Of a DNA stretch of 64,000 nucleotides, positions 28,364 through 38,583 are shown piece by piece. Made by a program: the position numbers and the translations under genes. The stretch's first letter is position 1; the number at the start of each line of letters is the position of its first letter. This stretch comes from Saccharomonospora cyanea NA-134 (GTDB lineage Bacteria; Actinomycetota; Actinomycetes; Mycobacteriales; Pseudonocardiaceae): contig NZ_CM001440.1 in assembly GCF_000244975.1 (NCBI RefSeq), positions 1,043,538 through 1,107,537 of the forward strand, given 5' to 3'. Under the pieces are notes generated by a model. It was not told where the DNA came from. It saw nothing but the letters and a program-made list of their open reading frames with translations, and did no database searches.

Positions 28364-29749
28364 GTGGTCCACGGTGACACCGCCCTGCCGGTGACGCTCG
28401 ACCGCGACTCGGGGGTGCCGCTGGCGGTCCAGCTCGCCGACGCGTTGCGGGAGGCCGCCTCCGGCGGGCACCTCCGGGGTGGTGACCGGTTGCCGTCCAC
28501 GCGGGCTCTGGCGGCCAGTCTCGGGGTCAGCAGGACCGTCACCTCGGCCGCGTACGAGCAGCTGCACGCCGAGGGCTGGATCGTGGGCAGGCACGGCTCC
28601 GGCACCTACGTGACCACGTCCCCGCCCGCGCCGGTGTCCCGCCACCGCACCGTGGTGGGTCCCGACCACGCGCCGTCGCCGGGCCTCGTGGCCCTGCTGC
28701 CGGGAATCCCGTGGGCCGACGGGATCGACAGGGCCGCGTGGCGGCGGGCCTGGCGCGCGGCGGCGGACACCCCGCCGCTTCTGGTGTCCGAACGCGCCGG
28801 ACTCGTCGGGTACCGGGCCGCCATCGCCGAGCACCTGCTGCGGCATCGGGGACTCGACGTGGCACCGAACTCCCTGCTCGCCACCGCGGGCACCACCGCG
28901 GCCGTCGTCGAGCTCGCCGCGGCGTTGCTTCGTCCTGGTGACCTCGTGGGAGTGGAGGAACCCGGCTATCAGCGGGCCGTGGAGGCGTTTCGCCGCGCGG
29001 GTGTCCGCGTCGCGCCCGTGGCGGTCGACCCGGAGGGGCTGCGGCCGGACGCGATCCCCGAGGGGGTGCGCGCCGTCTACTGCTCACCCGCCCACCAGTA
29101 CCCGCTCGGCAGCCGCATGAGCGCGTCCCGCCGGGTCGAACTCGTCGAACGCGCCCGCGCCGACGGTTTCCTCGTCATCGAGGACGACTACGACGGCGAA
29201 CTGCGCTACGACGTCGCACCGCTGCCGGTGCTCGCCGCACTCGCCCCCGACGTCGTCGTCCACCTCGGTACCACCAGCAAGATCCTCACCCCCACCCTCG
29301 GGGCGGGCTGGATGGTGGCCCCACCCGGCGTCACCGCCGCAGTGCTCGCCTACCGTGACGACGCGGGCACCCGGGCCTCTCCCGCGGGGCAGCAGGTGTT
29401 CGTGGAACTCGCCCGGCACGGTGACCTCGGACGGCACCTGCGCAGGCTACGTAGAGAGCTGTCCGAACGACGCTCCATGCTCGTCACCGCGTTGCGGGAC
29501 GCCGGTGTGCCCGTGCTCGGTGACGACGCCGGTGCGCACCTCGTGGTGCCGCTCGATTCCGCGGACGAGGAACGGCGGCGGCTGGCGCTCGGTCGCGAAC
29601 GCGGACTGCTGCTCGACGGATTGGCGCGGCACTTCGCGGGCACTCCCACCACTGCGGGCCTCGCCGTCGGATACGCGGGTTGCTCGCGTGAGACGCTGCG
29701 AGACGTTCTCGGGGTGCTCGTCGACGTGCTCCGACCGACCCGAAGGTAG
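28364..29749 (+). CDS. MocR/PdxR-type GntR regulator with aminotransferase domain
   Basis: 461 residues: a GntR winged helix at about 20-85 ([20 protein letters not shown]) fused to a PLP-binding fold-type I domain. The PLP lysine is in [16 protein letters not shown] near 308, with [10 protein letters not shown] before it. Such regulators sense PLP or an amino acid and act on adjacent, often divergent, genes; PdxR types control vitamin B6 synthesis. The GTG at 28364 has GGGGAGG four bases upstream and is preferred over the ATGs at 28325 and 28343. Its TAG is also the TAG of the ddl -10 box. Confidence 0.88.
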   Translation: MVHGDTALPVTLDRDSGVPLAVQLADALREAASGGHLRGGDRLPSTRALAASLGVSRTVTSAAYEQLHAEGWIVGRHGSGTYVTTSPPAPVSRHRTVVGPDHAPSPGLVALLPGIPWADGIDRAAWRRAWRAAADTPPLLVSERAGLVGYRAAIAEHLLRHRGLDVAPNSLLATAGTTAAVVELAAALLRPGDLVGVEEPGYQRAVEAFRRAGVRVAPVAVDPEGLRPDAIPEGVRAVYCSPAHQYPLGSRMSASRRVELVERARADGFLVIEDDYDGELRYDVAPLPVLAALAPDVVVHLGTTSKILTPTLGAGWMVAPPGVTAAVLAYRDDAGTRASPAGQQVFVELARHGDLGRHLRRLRRELSERRSMLVTALRDAGVPVLGDDAGAHLVVPLDSADEERRRLALGRERGLLLDGLARHFAGTPTTAGLAVGYAGCSRETLRDVLGVLVDVLRPTRR

Positions 29750-29759
29750 GGTGCCGCCC

Positions 29760-30857
29760 ATGAGTAGCCGCAAGACCCGAGTGGCCGTCGTCTTCGGCGG
29801 TCGAAGCACCGAGCACACCATTTCCTGTGTGTCGGCGGGCAGCATCCTGGCGAACCTCGATCCCGACCGGTTCGAGATCGTTCCCATCGGCGTCACCCGG
29901 GCCGGTGGTTGGGTGCTCGGTACGAGCGACCCCGAGACGCTGCGCATCAGGGGCAGGGAACTGCCCGCCGTCGAGGACGGAAAAGCTCTGGTGCTGGCGC
30001 CAGACCCCACGACGGGCGGTGTCGTGAGCCTCGCCCCCGGCGAGCGCGCCGAGGTCCTGTCCGCGGTGGATGTGGTGTTCCCCGTGCTGCACGGGGCTTT
30101 CGGCGAGGACGGCACCATCCAGGGGCTGCTCGAACTGGCCGACCTGCCGTACGTCGGTGCGGGCGTGTTCGCCAGCGCGGCGGCGATGGACAAGGAGTAC
30201 GCCAAGAAGCTGCTCGCGGCCGAGGGACTGGAGGTCGGCCGCTACGCCGTCGTCCGACGGGGGCAGCAGACCCTGCCCGCCGAGGAGCGTGAGCGCCTCG
30301 GCCTGCCGGTGTTCGTCAAACCCGCTCGCGCCGGGTCGTCCATCGGCATCTCGCGCGTCACCGACTGGGCACGACTGGACGCCGCCATCGCGCTCGCCCG
30401 CGAGACCGACCCCAAGGTGCTCGTCGAGGCCGAGACCGTCGGGCGGGAGATCGAGTGCGGGGTGCTGGAGTTCCCCGACGGCCGTGTCGAGGCGTCGCTG
30501 CCCGCCGAGGTCCGGGTGCTGTCGGACGACACCGACGCCTGGTACGACTTCGAGACCAAGTACCTCGGCGAGGACGCCGAACTCGACATCCCCGCGAAAC
30601 TCGACGACACGGTCACCGAGCGGCTGCGGGAGGCCGCCGTGCGCGCGTTCGGCGCACTCGACTGCCAGGGTCTCGCCAGGGTGGACTTCTTCGTCGGCGC
30701 GGACGGCACGCTGACCGTCAACGAGGTCAACACGATGCCCGGCTTCACCGCCACCTCGGCCTACCCGAAGATGTGGGAGGTCACCGGCATCGACTACCCG
30801 ACGTTGCTGACCACCCTCATCGAGACCGCGCTCGCCCGCGGAACGGGACTGCGCTGA
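29760..30857 (+). CDS. ddl: D-alanine--D-alanine ligase
   Basis: ATP-grasp enzyme making the D-Ala-D-Ala dipeptide of peptidoglycan. 365 residues. N-terminal [20 protein letters not shown], catalytic region [23 protein letters not shown]-grasp [16 protein letters not shown] and metal-binding [20 protein letters not shown]. The ATG at 29760 lies seven bases after TAGGGT (29747-29752), suggesting a leaderless mRNA whose promoter overlaps the end of the MocR gene. Confidence 0.96.
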   Translation: MSSRKTRVAVVFGGRSTEHTISCVSAGSILANLDPDRFEIVPIGVTRAGGWVLGTSDPETLRIRGRELPAVEDGKALVLAPDPTTGGVVSLAPGERAEVLSAVDVVFPVLHGAFGEDGTIQGLLELADLPYVGAGVFASAAAMDKEYAKKLLAAEGLEVGRYAVVRRGQQTLPAEERERLGLPVFVKPARAGSSIGISRVTDWARLDAAIALARETDPKVLVEAETVGREIECGVLEFPDGRVEASLPAEVRVLSDDTDAWYDFETKYLGEDAELDIPAKLDDTVTERLREAAVRAFGALDCQGLARVDFFVGADGTLTVNEVNTMPGFTATSAYPKMWEVTGIDYPTLLTTLIETALARGTGLR

Positions 30858-30891
30858 CCGCAGGCGGCGCCTGCCGTCCCGCCGGGTTCGC

Positions 30892-31455
30892 TCAGTCGAA
30901 GTCGAGCGGTACGGCGGGCAGCGCGCCGGAGATCGTCTCGGAGAGCTGTTGCAGCGGCCCCGTGCCCGCGGTGGCGGGCACCGTCAGCGCGACGTAGACG
31001 TCGCGGTCGACCACGTACCACGTCGTGCTGCCCTCGCCGGGAACGGGAAGCCACCGCACCTCGTCGATCGACCGCAGCGTCGACGACCGCGTCAGCTCCG
31101 GTGGCCGGTCCAGGCCGCACCGCAGCACGACGGGATCGTCGTTCCCCCACGCGAGCGTGGCGGGTGGTGCGGGTTCGGCGAGTTCCCGGCGGGCGAGCCG
31201 CTCACCGGAGGACTCCAGCTCGCGTGGCGCGGCCTCGACGAGACTCGCGCATTCGGACGAGCCTGCCTCGGGCGCGGGAATGGAGACGAGCGGAAGTGGG
31301 CCGGGGGTGTCCGGCGTGTCCCCGCCGGAGGCGTCGCGGGTGGAGTCGCCGGACGACAGGACGAACCCCAGCACGGCGACGGTCACGGCCAGCGCCGAGG
31401 CCAGCACCGCGGCGAGGACGACGAGGCTCCGGGGCGGAGCACCGGTTTCGCTCAC
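30892..31455 (-). CDS. DUF3515 family membrane-anchored protein
   Basis: 187 residues: one N-terminal transmembrane segment (SLVVLAAVLASALAVTVAVL), a Ser/Gly/Pro linker, then a domain with two Cys (SSECASLVEAAP and VVLRCGLDRPPEL) and SIDEVRWLPVPGEGSTTWY. It resembles the DUF3515 proteins that sit beside ddl and thiL across actinobacteria (compare Rv2980). It is probably exported with a disulfide. Function unknown. It follows the AsnC-type gene by 19 bases. Confidence 0.8.
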   Translation of the reverse strand: MSETGAPPRSLVVLAAVLASALAVTVAVLGFVLSSGDSTRDASGGDTPDTPGPLPLVSIPAPEAGSSECASLVEAAPRELESSGERLARRELAEPAPPATLAWGNDDPVVLRCGLDRPPELTRSSTLRSIDEVRWLPVPGEGSTTWYVVDRDVYVALTVPATAGTGPLQQLSETISGALPAVPLDFD

Positions 31456-31474
31456 CACTCCACTACAGCACAGC

Positions 31475-31708
31475 TCACAGGTGCACCACGGGGCAGGTGA
31501 GGGTGCGCGTGATGCCTTCCACGTTCTGCACGCGGGCGACCACGAGCTGACCGAGCTCGTCGACGTTGTCGGCTTGTGCACGCACGATGACGTCGTACGG
31601 TCCCGTGACGTCCTCCGACGTGGTGACACCGGGGATACCGGCGATCTCGGCCGCCACGGCGGCGGCCTTGCCGACCTCGGTCTGGATGAGGATGTATGCG
31701 TGAACCAC
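31475..31708 (-). CDS. AsnC/Lrp-type ligand-binding (RAM) domain protein
   Basis: 77 residues, only the effector domain: YILIQTEVGKAAAVAAEIAG, SEDVTGPYDVIVRAQADNVD and GITRTLTCPVVHL. There is no HTH, so it is a stand-alone RAM-domain protein of the kind conserved in actinobacteria and may bind amino acids. The GTG at 31708 gives MVHAYILIQTEVG and has AAGGGG upstream; the upstream ATG at 31726 is less likely. Confidence 0.85.
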   Translation of the reverse strand: MVHAYILIQTEVGKAAAVAAEIAGIPGVTTSEDVTGPYDVIVRAQADNVDELGQLVVARVQNVEGITRTLTCPVVHL

Positions 31709-31841
31709 GGCGCTGTTCCCCTTCATGTCCGGCGGTGACGCGTCAAGGTAGGAATGTAGGCAGCAACGTACCGCAGACCTGCGACGATCGGGCGTCCGTC
31801 AGTCGAGGTTTCCGCGGGAAACGCAACAACCGGAGGTACGT

Positions 31842-32810
31842 GTGGGAGACAGTCCCGCGTCCGGGGCGGACACCGTCGCGGCGATCGGTGAGTTCGGGCT
31901 GATCCGCCGGGTGACGGAGGGCACGCCGCAGCCGTCGACGACCCTGCTCGGGCCAGGTGACGACGCCGCCGTCGTGGCCGCGCCCGACGGGCGGGTGGTC
32001 GTCACCACCGACGCCCTCGTGGAGGGCGTGCACTTCCGGTTGGACTGGTCCACGCCCACCCAGGTGGGACGCAAGGCCGTGGCCGTGAACCTCGCCGACA
32101 TCGCCGCGATGGGCGCCGTACCCACGTCGGTCGTCGTCGCCCTGGCCTGCCCCGGCGACACACCCGCGGCCGTGGTGACCGAGCTGCTGGAGGGCATGGC
32201 CGCCGAGGCCCGGCGCGTCCACGTCGGCGTGGTGGGCGGGGACATGGTGCGCGCGGACAACATGGTGGTCAGCGTCACCGCGCTCGGCGACCTCGGAGGC
32301 CGTCCACCGGTCACACGCTCGGGGGCGAGCCCCGGTGACATCGTGGCCGTGTGCGGGCGGCTCGGTTGGGCCGCGGCCGGGCTCGCCGTGCTGGGCCGGG
32401 GGTTCCGCTCGCCCGTGAGCGTGGTGAACGCCCAGCGCTGCCCCGACCCGCCGTACGCGGCGGGCCCCGCGGCGGCACTCGCGGGGGCGACGTCGATGAT
32501 CGACGTTTCGGACGGGCTGCTGGCGGACCTCGGGCACCTCGCCGAGTCCTCCGGGGTGGGGATCGACGTGCAGACCGACCGGCTCACCGTGGCCGAGCGG
32601 CTGGTGGACGTGGGCGCCGCGCTCGGAGCGGACCCGATGCACTGGGTGCTCACCGGGGGAGAGGACCACGCGCTCGCCGCCACGTTCCGGTCGCTGTCCG
32701 ACCTGCCCGAGGGCTGGTGCCCGATCGGGTCGGTCGTCACGTCCGAGGTCGGTGTCACCGTGGACGGTCTCCCGTACGAACGCGAGGCCGGCTGGCAGCA
32801 CTGGACCTGA
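31842..32810 (+). CDS. thiL: Thiamine-monophosphate kinase
   Basis: Phosphorylates thiamine phosphate to the active cofactor ThDP. 322 residues of the PurM-like fold: GPGDDAAVVAAPDGRVVVTTDALVEG near 37, WSTPTQVGRKAVAVNLADIAAMGA, GVVGGDM and MIDVSDGLLADLGHLAE. The GTG start follows CCGGAGG. No TPP riboswitch is visible upstream; a short hairpin GTTTCCGCGGGAAAC lies about 25 bases before the start. Confidence 0.95.
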   Translation: MGDSPASGADTVAAIGEFGLIRRVTEGTPQPSTTLLGPGDDAAVVAAPDGRVVVTTDALVEGVHFRLDWSTPTQVGRKAVAVNLADIAAMGAVPTSVVVALACPGDTPAAVVTELLEGMAAEARRVHVGVVGGDMVRADNMVVSVTALGDLGGRPPVTRSGASPGDIVAVCGRLGWAAAGLAVLGRGFRSPVSVVNAQRCPDPPYAAGPAAALAGATSMIDVSDGLLADLGHLAESSGVGIDVQTDRLTVAERLVDVGAALGADPMHWVLTGGEDHALAATFRSLSDLPEGWCPIGSVVTSEVGVTVDGLPYEREAGWQHWT

Positions 32811-32905
32811 GGTCGCGTGAGTGGTCGCCGGCCAGGTGGCCGCCATACTGGAGCCCGAGCCATCCCAGCGGCAACGGCGCCGGACGAGTGTGTGAGGAGA
32901 ACCCA

Positions 32906-33376
32906 GTGGACATCCGTACGGTGCCGTTCGACCACCCCGACGCGGTCAAGCTCATCGACGCCATCCAGCAGGAGTACGTCACCCGCTACGGCGATCCGGA
33001 CGTCACTCCCGTGGATCCCGCGGAGTTCGCCCCGCCCGTGGGCCTGTTTCTCGTCGGCTACGTCGACGGCGTGCCCGCCGTGTGTGGCGGGTGGCGCGCG
33101 CACGACGTCGCGGAGCCGCCGCTTTCCTCGGGTGACGCGGAGCTGAAGCGGTTGTACGTGGTGCCCACCCTGCGTGGCCGGGGTCTGGCCCGGACGATGC
33201 TCGCCGAGCTGGAGCGCTCGGCCGCCGAGGCGGGCCGGACGCGGATGGTGCTGGAGACGGGAACCAAGCAGCCCGAGGCCATCTCGCTGTACCGTTCCTC
33301 CGGCTACGAGGACATGCCCGGATTCGGTGTCTACGCGGGCGACGAGCTGAGCCTCTGCCTGGCGAAACCCCTCTGA
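32906..33376 (+). CDS. GNAT-family N-acetyltransferase
   Basis: 156 residues. ELKRLYVVPTLRGRGLARTMLAELE is the acetyl-CoA binding motif A, followed by RMVLETGTKQPEAISLYRSSGY. The substrate is unknown. GAGGAGA precedes the GTG at 32906. It follows thiL by 95 bases and is followed by a 21-bp repeat locus. Confidence 0.87.
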   Translation: MDIRTVPFDHPDAVKLIDAIQQEYVTRYGDPDVTPVDPAEFAPPVGLFLVGYVDGVPAVCGGWRAHDVAEPPLSSGDAELKRLYVVPTLRGRGLARTMLAELERSAAEAGRTRMVLETGTKQPEAISLYRSSGYEDMPGFGVYAGDELSLCLAKPL

Positions 33377-33379
33377 CGT

Positions 33380-33421
33380 CGTGTGCGCGGCCTACGCACG
33401 CGTGTTCGCACTTCCCGTACG
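33380..33421 (-). repeat. 21-bp dispersed repeat, locus 3
   Basis: Two complete 21-bp units in complement orientation (CGTGTGCG, CGGCCTACGCACG, CGTGTTCG, CACTTCCCGTACG), starting four bases after the GNAT stop. Confidence 0.85.
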
Positions 33422-33457
33422 CTTCGTGGTCACCCCACTGGACTAAGCTGCCGTGTC

Positions 33458-34135
33458 GTGACCGCACGACCACTGCACGAGATCATGGACCCCGGTTGGG
33501 CGAAGGCGCTGGAGCCGGTCGCCGACCGGATCGCCGAGATGGGGGAGTTCCTGCGCGCCGAAGTCGCGGCGGGACGGACGTACCTGCCCTCCGGCGACAA
33601 CATCCTTCGCGCGTTCCGCCAGCCGTTCGACGAGGTGCGAGTGCTGATCGTCGGTCAGGACCCGTATCCCACGCCGGGACACGCGATCGGGTTGTCCTTC
33701 GCCGTGGCGCCGGACGTCCGACCGCTGCCGAAGAGCCTCGTCAACATCTATCGCGAGTACTGCGACGACCTCGGTCACCCGCAACCGTCCAACGGCGACC
33801 TGACACCGTGGACGGAGCAGGGGGTCCTCCTGCTCAACAGGGCGCTCACCGTGCGCCCCGGCAAGCCGAACTCCCACCAGGGCAAGGGTTGGGAGGAGAT
33901 CACCGAGCGGGCGATCGTGGCGCTGGCCGAGCGCGACGTGCCGCTCGTGGCGATCCTCTGGGGCAGCAACGCACGCAAGCTCAAGCCGTTGCTCGGACCG
34001 GTGCCGTGTGTGGAGTCGGTGCACCCCAGCCCGCTGTCCGCCCGCAACGGGTTCTTCGGTTCGCGGCCGTTCAGCCGCGCCAACGCGCTGCTCGAACAGC
34101 AGGGTGCGAAGCCCATCGACTGGAAGTTGCCGTAA
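33458..34135 (+). CDS. ung: Uracil-DNA glycosylase
   Basis: Excises uracil from DNA in base-excision repair. 225 residues of family 1: catalytic [20 protein letters not shown] near 58, [19 protein letters not shown] near 126, and the DNA-binding [19 protein letters not shown] near 187. The GTG at 33458 is eight bases after TAAGCT (33444-33449), another probable leaderless start. Confidence 0.96.
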   Translation: MTARPLHEIMDPGWAKALEPVADRIAEMGEFLRAEVAAGRTYLPSGDNILRAFRQPFDEVRVLIVGQDPYPTPGHAIGLSFAVAPDVRPLPKSLVNIYREYCDDLGHPQPSNGDLTPWTEQGVLLLNRALTVRPGKPNSHQGKGWEEITERAIVALAERDVPLVAILWGSNARKLKPLLGPVPCVESVHPSPLSARNGFFGSRPFSRANALLEQQGAKPIDWKLP

Positions 34136-34147
34136 GCCCGCCGAGAC

Positions 34148-34189
34148 GACGAACGGCTCGGCGACCTTCCGGTCACCGAGCCGTTCGTC
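34148..34189. terminator. Bidirectional terminator between ung and rpmB
   Basis: A 14-bp stem (GACGAACGGCTCGG at 34148-34161, complement at 34176-34189) that continues, after one mismatch, into GACC/GGTC around TTCC. Confidence 0.85.
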
Positions 34190-34203
34190 CGGGAAAGCTG
34201 GCT

Positions 34204-34395
34204 TCAGGCCCGAACGACCTTGCCCGCCTTGATGCAGGAGGTGCACACGTTCAGGCGCTTCTTCTGGGAAAGCCCGACCCTGGCGTGCACGGTCTGGATG
34301 TTCGGGTTCCACCGGCGGTTGGTGCGCCGGTGAGAGTGTGAGACCGACTTGCCGAAGCCCGGCCCCTTGCCACAGACGTCGCACACGGCAGCCAC
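34204..34395 (-). CDS. rpmB: 50S ribosomal protein L28
   Basis: 63 residues: [34 protein letters not shown] and [13 protein letters not shown]. The two CxxC pairs identify the zinc-binding (C+) form; actinobacteria often also carry a zinc-free paralogue under Zur control elsewhere. GAGGAG lies nine bases before the GTG at 34395. Divergent from the DhaL gene. Confidence 0.95.
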   Translation of the reverse strand: MAAVCDVCGKGPGFGKSVSHSHRRTNRRWNPNIQTVHARVGLSQKKRLNVCTSCIKAGKVVRA

Positions 34396-34556
34396 GTCGA
34401 ACACTCCTCGAAAGATCGGTAAACGAACCACCCGGCGGTACCGGGCAACTCGAACAGGGTAACCGGTGCGTCCGTCCCCGGCTCATCGGGGTCGTTACCC
34501 TCGCTTCTGGCATGCCTCGGCACCAGCCTCGACACCGGCTACGGAGGATGACGCGG

Positions 34557-36182
34557 ATGCGGCCCTCGGACGTTCTGGACGCGGACGCGGTACGGCAGTG
34601 GGTCGACGTCTGCGTGCGTGACCTGCGCGCGTTGCGGGCCGAGATCGACGGCATCAACGTCTACCCGGTGGCCGACTCCGACACGGGCTCGAACCTGCTG
34701 CACACGATCACCGCCGCGAGGGACGCTCTGTCGGGGAGGGACGTTCCGGACGCGGGAGCGGCACTGACCACCGCGGCCGACGCGGCGGTGCGGGCGGCGA
34801 AGGGGAACTCCGGCATCATCCTGTCGCAGGTACTGCGCGGTATGGCGTCCTCGGCGGCCGGGTCCGATGCGCTCGACGGCGCCGCCCTCGCCGCCGCGCT
34901 GCGTTCGGCCGACTCCGCCGCGACGAGCGCCGTGGCGCGCCCCGTGGCGGGCACGATGCTGAGCGTGCTGCACGCCGTTTCCACGGCACTCGACGACCGC
35001 GACGGGGACACCGCCTCCGGGGTGGCCGTGCTGGCCGCCAAGACTGCGGCCGAGGCTCTTGCGAACACTCCGAACCAGTTGGCCGCGCTCGCGGTGGCCG
35101 GAGTGGTGGACGCGGGTGGGCGCGGGCTGGTGGCCGTGCTCGACGCTCTCGTGGAGACGCTCACGGGCGTGCGGACGCCGGTGCCCGCCCGCACCACACC
35201 CCACGCACGCGCCGGCGAGGAGCCGTCACCGCGCGCGTGGGAGGTGATGTACCTGCTCACCGTTCCCGACGGCGGCGGGAACGGTACGGACACGGCCGGC
35301 GGGCTGCCCGCGCTGCGCAGGGCCCTGTCGGCGCTCGGCGACAGCGTCACGGTGGCGGAGGCGGGCGAGCGTGAGTACGCGATCCACGTGCACTGCGCCG
35401 ACATCGGAGCGGCGCTGGAGGCCGGACTCGACCACGGCAGGCCCCACCGCGTGCGCGTGGAACCGCTGCTGACGCCCGGGCCTGCCGAACCCGCGGTCGC
35501 GGCGGCCGACCGGGCGGTGGTGGCCGTGGTGCGGGGCGAGGCGTTGGCCGACCTCGTCGGGGGTGAGGGCACCCCGGTGCTCGTGGTCGACGCGGACGGC
35601 GAGCCGACCACCGAGGACCTCCTCACGCTCGTGACCGGTACGGCGGCCACCCACGTCACCGTGCTGGCGGGCGGTGTGCGGCTGACCGCGGCCGCCGAGC
35701 GCATCACCGGGCACCCCATGCTGGAGGACCGGGACGTGGTGGTGGTGCCGTGTGCCTCGCCGGTGCAGGTGCTGGCGGCACTCGCCGTCCACGACCCCGG
35801 ACGCAGGGCGGGCGCCGACGTCGTCGCCATGGCCGAGGCCGCGGCGGCCACCCGCCGGGGCGAGGTGGTGGTGGCCGCCGAGGACGCCATCACGTGGGTC
35901 GGCAGGGTCGCCGCGGGCGACGTCGTGGGGTTCATCGACGGCGAGGTGGTGCTCATCGAGTCCGGCGACGCCGGACGGCGGGTCGAACGCGCCGCGACCG
36001 GCGTGCTCGACCGCATGCTCGCGGTGGGCGGGGAGCTGGTCACCGTCCTGGTGGGTGACGGCGCGCCCGACGGCGTCGCGGACGTGTTGGCCGAACACCT
36101 GCGCGCCGAGCGGCCCGACGTCGAACTGGTGTGCTATCCCGGTGGGCAGACCGATGCGGTGCTGCTGATGGGTGTGGAGTGA
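34557..36182 (+). CDS. DhaL/DAK2-domain protein, FakA-like kinase
   Basis: 541 residues. N-terminal DhaL nucleotide-binding domain with GINVYPVADSDTGSNLLHT near 31 (Mg-binding aspartates), AKGNSGIILSQVLRG near 82 and VDAGGRGLVAVLDAL near 185. The remaining region is FakA/YloV-like with an FakA-type C-terminus (about 340-541). Relatives phosphorylate fatty acids with a DegV/FakB partner; no FakB gene is visible here. The ATG at 34557 has GGAGG nine bases upstream. recG starts one base after its stop, as in M. tuberculosis. Confidence 0.87.
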   Translation: MRPSDVLDADAVRQWVDVCVRDLRALRAEIDGINVYPVADSDTGSNLLHTITAARDALSGRDVPDAGAALTTAADAAVRAAKGNSGIILSQVLRGMASSAAGSDALDGAALAAALRSADSAATSAVARPVAGTMLSVLHAVSTALDDRDGDTASGVAVLAAKTAAEALANTPNQLAALAVAGVVDAGGRGLVAVLDALVETLTGVRTPVPARTTPHARAGEEPSPRAWEVMYLLTVPDGGGNGTDTAGGLPALRRALSALGDSVTVAEAGEREYAIHVHCADIGAALEAGLDHGRPHRVRVEPLLTPGPAEPAVAAADRAVVAVVRGEALADLVGGEGTPVLVVDADGEPTTEDLLTLVTGTAATHVTVLAGGVRLTAAAERITGHPMLEDRDVVVVPCASPVQVLAALAVHDPGRRAGADVVAMAEAAAATRRGEVVVAAEDAITWVGRVAAGDVVGFIDGEVVLIESGDAGRRVERAATGVLDRMLAVGGELVTVLVGDGAPDGVADVLAEHLRAERPDVELVCYPGGQTDAVLLMGVE

Positions 36183-36183
36183 C

Positions 36184-38343
36184 ATGGCGGTGTTGGCGGA
36201 CCGGCTCACGGACGTCGTGGGCGCACGGACGGCGGATGCACTGGCATCCGCGCTCGACCTGCACACCGTCGGAGACCTGCTGCGGCACTATCCGCGTCGC
36301 TACGCCCAGCGTGGCGAGCTCACCGACATCGCGGGCCTGGAGATCGGCGAACACGTCACCGTGCTCGCGCGTGTCGAGAGCACCACGAAGAAACCCATGC
36401 GCACTCGCAAGGGTTCCATCCTGGAGGTGACCATCACCGACGGCCTGCGCAGGCTGTCGTGCGCGTTCTTCGGCAACCAGACGTGGCGGGAACGTGAGCT
36501 GCGACCCGGCAGGACGGGGTTGTTCGCGGGCAAGGTCACCGCGTTCCGCCGCTCGCTGCAGCTCGCCAACCCCGAGTACGAGCTGATCGAGTCCGACTCG
36601 GACGACGGGCTGTCGACGGTGGACGACTTCCTCTCGCGGATCATCCCGGTGTACCCCGCGGCGCAGGGGCTGCCGTCGTGGCGGATCTCCAAGGCCGTGC
36701 ACCAGACGTTGGAGATGCTCGACCGCGAACCCGACCCGCTGCCGGAGTGGCTTCGCCGCGAACACGGCCTCGTCACGCTGTTCGAGGCACTGCACGCCAT
36801 CCACCGGCCTCACAGCGACGCCGACCTGCACGGCGCTCGCACACGACTCAAGTGGGACGAGGCGTTGGCGGTGCAGCTCGTGTTGGCACGGCGGCGGCAG
36901 TCCACCGGGGGCAGGGCCGCGCCCGCGTGCCCACCGAAGCCGGGCGGCATCGCCGAGGCGTTCGACGAGCGGTTGCCGTTCCGGCTCACCGAGGGACAGC
37001 GCGAGGTCGGGGAGGCCGTCAGCGCCGACCTCGCGGGCGAGCACCCCATGAACCGCCTGTTGCAGGGCGAGGTCGGCAGCGGCAAGACCATCGTCGCGCT
37101 GCGGGCGATGTTGCAGGTCGTCGACGCGGGAAGGCAGGCGGCCCTGCTCGCCCCCACCGAGGTGCTCGCCGCCCAGCACGCGCGGTCGTTGCGGGAGTTG
37201 CTGGGCGACCTCGCGCAGGCGGGTGAACTCGGCGGCTCCGAGTGCGCCACGCGCGTCACGTTGCTCACGGGATCGCTGCCCGCGCGGCAGCGCAAACAGG
37301 CCCTGCTCGACGCGGCGAGCGGCGCGGCGGGCATCGTGGTGGGCACGCACGCGTTGCTCGGCGAGCACGTGTCGTTCGCCGACCTGGCCTTCGTGGTGAT
37401 CGACGAGCAACACCGGTTCGGCGTCGAACAGCGCGACGCGTTGCGATCGCGGGCGGGCGAGGACATCAGCCCGCACGTGCTGGTGATGACCGCGACTCCC
37501 ATCCCGAGGACGGTCGCCATGACCGTGTACGGCGACCTGGAGACGTCGTCGCTGCGGCAGCTTCCGTCCGGCCGCTCGCCGATCTCGACCACCGTGGTGC
37601 CCGCCGCCGAGAAACCCGCGTGGCTCGACAGGGCGTGGCAGCGGCTGCGCGAGGAGGTCGGCAAGGGACACCAGGCCTACGTCGTGTGTCCCCGCATCGG
37701 CGACGAACCGCCGTCGGACAAGACCGAACGTCCACCCATCGCCGTGCTCGACCTCGCGCCGGAGCTGGAGAACGGCCCGCTGGCGGGTCTGCGTGTCGGC
37801 GTCCTTCACGGGCGGCTGCCGGGTGACGAGAAGGACGCGGTGATGCGGGCCTTCGCCGCCGGTGAGCTCGACGTACTCGTCGCCACCACCGTGATCGAGG
37901 TCGGTGTCAACGTTCCCAACGCCACGTTGATGGTCATCATGGACGCCGACCGGTTCGGGGTCAGCCAGCTCCACCAACTCCGGGGCCGGGTCGGCCGGGG
38001 GTCCGTGCCGGGGCTGTGCCTGCTGGTCACCGAGGCGCTCGACGGGACGTCCGCCCGCGCGCGGCTCGCCGCCGTCGAGTCGACCACGGACGGGTTCGAG
38101 CTGTCGAAGCTGGACCTGGAGCTGCGCAGGGAGGGTGACATCCTCGGCGCCGCGCAGTCGGGCAAGCGCTCGGGGCTCAAGCTGCTGTCCCTGCTGCGTG
38201 ACGAGGACGTCATCGCGCAGTCCCGCAGCGTGGCTCAGCGGGTGGTGTCGGCCGACCCGGAACTCGCCGACCATCCGGGTCTCGCCACGCTCGCGGCCGA
38301 CACGATCGACGACGAACGCGCGGAGTACCTGGAGAAGACCTGA
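36184..38343 (+). CDS. recG: ATP-dependent DNA helicase RecG
   Basis: Remodels stalled forks and Holliday junctions. 719 residues: N-terminal wedge/OB domain (GEHVTVLARVESTTKKPMR), Walker A GEVGSGKTIVALRAM near 297, DEQH box VVIDEQHRFGVEQRDALR, TATPIPRTVAMTVYGD and the RecG-type C-terminal helicase motif LHQLRGRVGRGSVPGLCLL. Cotranscribed with the DhaL gene. Confidence 0.96.
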   Translation: MAVLADRLTDVVGARTADALASALDLHTVGDLLRHYPRRYAQRGELTDIAGLEIGEHVTVLARVESTTKKPMRTRKGSILEVTITDGLRRLSCAFFGNQTWRERELRPGRTGLFAGKVTAFRRSLQLANPEYELIESDSDDGLSTVDDFLSRIIPVYPAAQGLPSWRISKAVHQTLEMLDREPDPLPEWLRREHGLVTLFEALHAIHRPHSDADLHGARTRLKWDEALAVQLVLARRRQSTGGRAAPACPPKPGGIAEAFDERLPFRLTEGQREVGEAVSADLAGEHPMNRLLQGEVGSGKTIVALRAMLQVVDAGRQAALLAPTEVLAAQHARSLRELLGDLAQAGELGGSECATRVTLLTGSLPARQRKQALLDAASGAAGIVVGTHALLGEHVSFADLAFVVIDEQHRFGVEQRDALRSRAGEDISPHVLVMTATPIPRTVAMTVYGDLETSSLRQLPSGRSPISTTVVPAAEKPAWLDRAWQRLREEVGKGHQAYVVCPRIGDEPPSDKTERPPIAVLDLAPELENGPLAGLRVGVLHGRLPGDEKDAVMRAFAAGELDVLVATTVIEVGVNVPNATLMVIMDADRFGVSQLHQLRGRVGRGSVPGLCLLVTEALDGTSARARLAAVESTTDGFELSKLDLELRREGDILGAAQSGKRSGLKLLSLLRDEDVIAQSRSVAQRVVSADPELADHPGLATLAADTIDDERAEYLEKT

Positions 38344-38352
38344 CCCGAACGC

Positions 38353-38452
38353 CGTGTCCGCAGGTTGTGCACGCGTGTTCGCATCCCATGACGTGGAACG
38401 TGCGCCGGTTGCCGCATGAAGTACGGACACGCGTGCGTGAGGTGCGGACACG
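38353..38452. repeat. 21-bp dispersed repeat, locus 4, two arms in opposite orientation
   Basis: The left arm (38353-38381) has units in complement orientation (CGTGTCCG, CAGGTTGTGCACG, CGTGTTCG). The right arm (38424-38452) is in direct orientation (CGGACACG, CGTGCGTGAGGTG, CGGACACG). About 42 bases separate the arms, so the locus could fold as a large hairpin after recG. Confidence 0.85.
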
Positions 38453-38543
38453 ATGTTCGGGGGTACCCACCTCCCGTGTCCGATACCGGGCGCATGAGGC
38501 CCGTCACGGGCCGCTGATCTCCCTTTGAGCACGGCAATCGAGG

Positions 38544-38549
38544 TAACGT
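38544..38549 (+). promoter_or_regulatory. Probable -10 box of the pyc promoter
   Basis: TAACGT matches the -10 consensus, about 34 bases before the pyc ATG. No strong -35 is visible at the ideal distance. A GGCCCGTCACGGGCC hairpin lies upstream near 38499. Confidence 0.4.
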
Positions 38550-38583
38550 GCTCGCGACCGCTCCAAACGAGGAAGGAACGGGC

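Noticed and set aside
30860-30874. GCAGGC/GCCTGC hairpin between ddl and the DUF3515 gene as a terminator
   Set aside because: The stem is only six base pairs with a three-base loop and no T-run, too weak to call.
31800-31842. TPP riboswitch upstream of thiL
   Set aside because: The gap is too short and lacks the conserved CTGAGA-type elements; only a small hairpin is visible.
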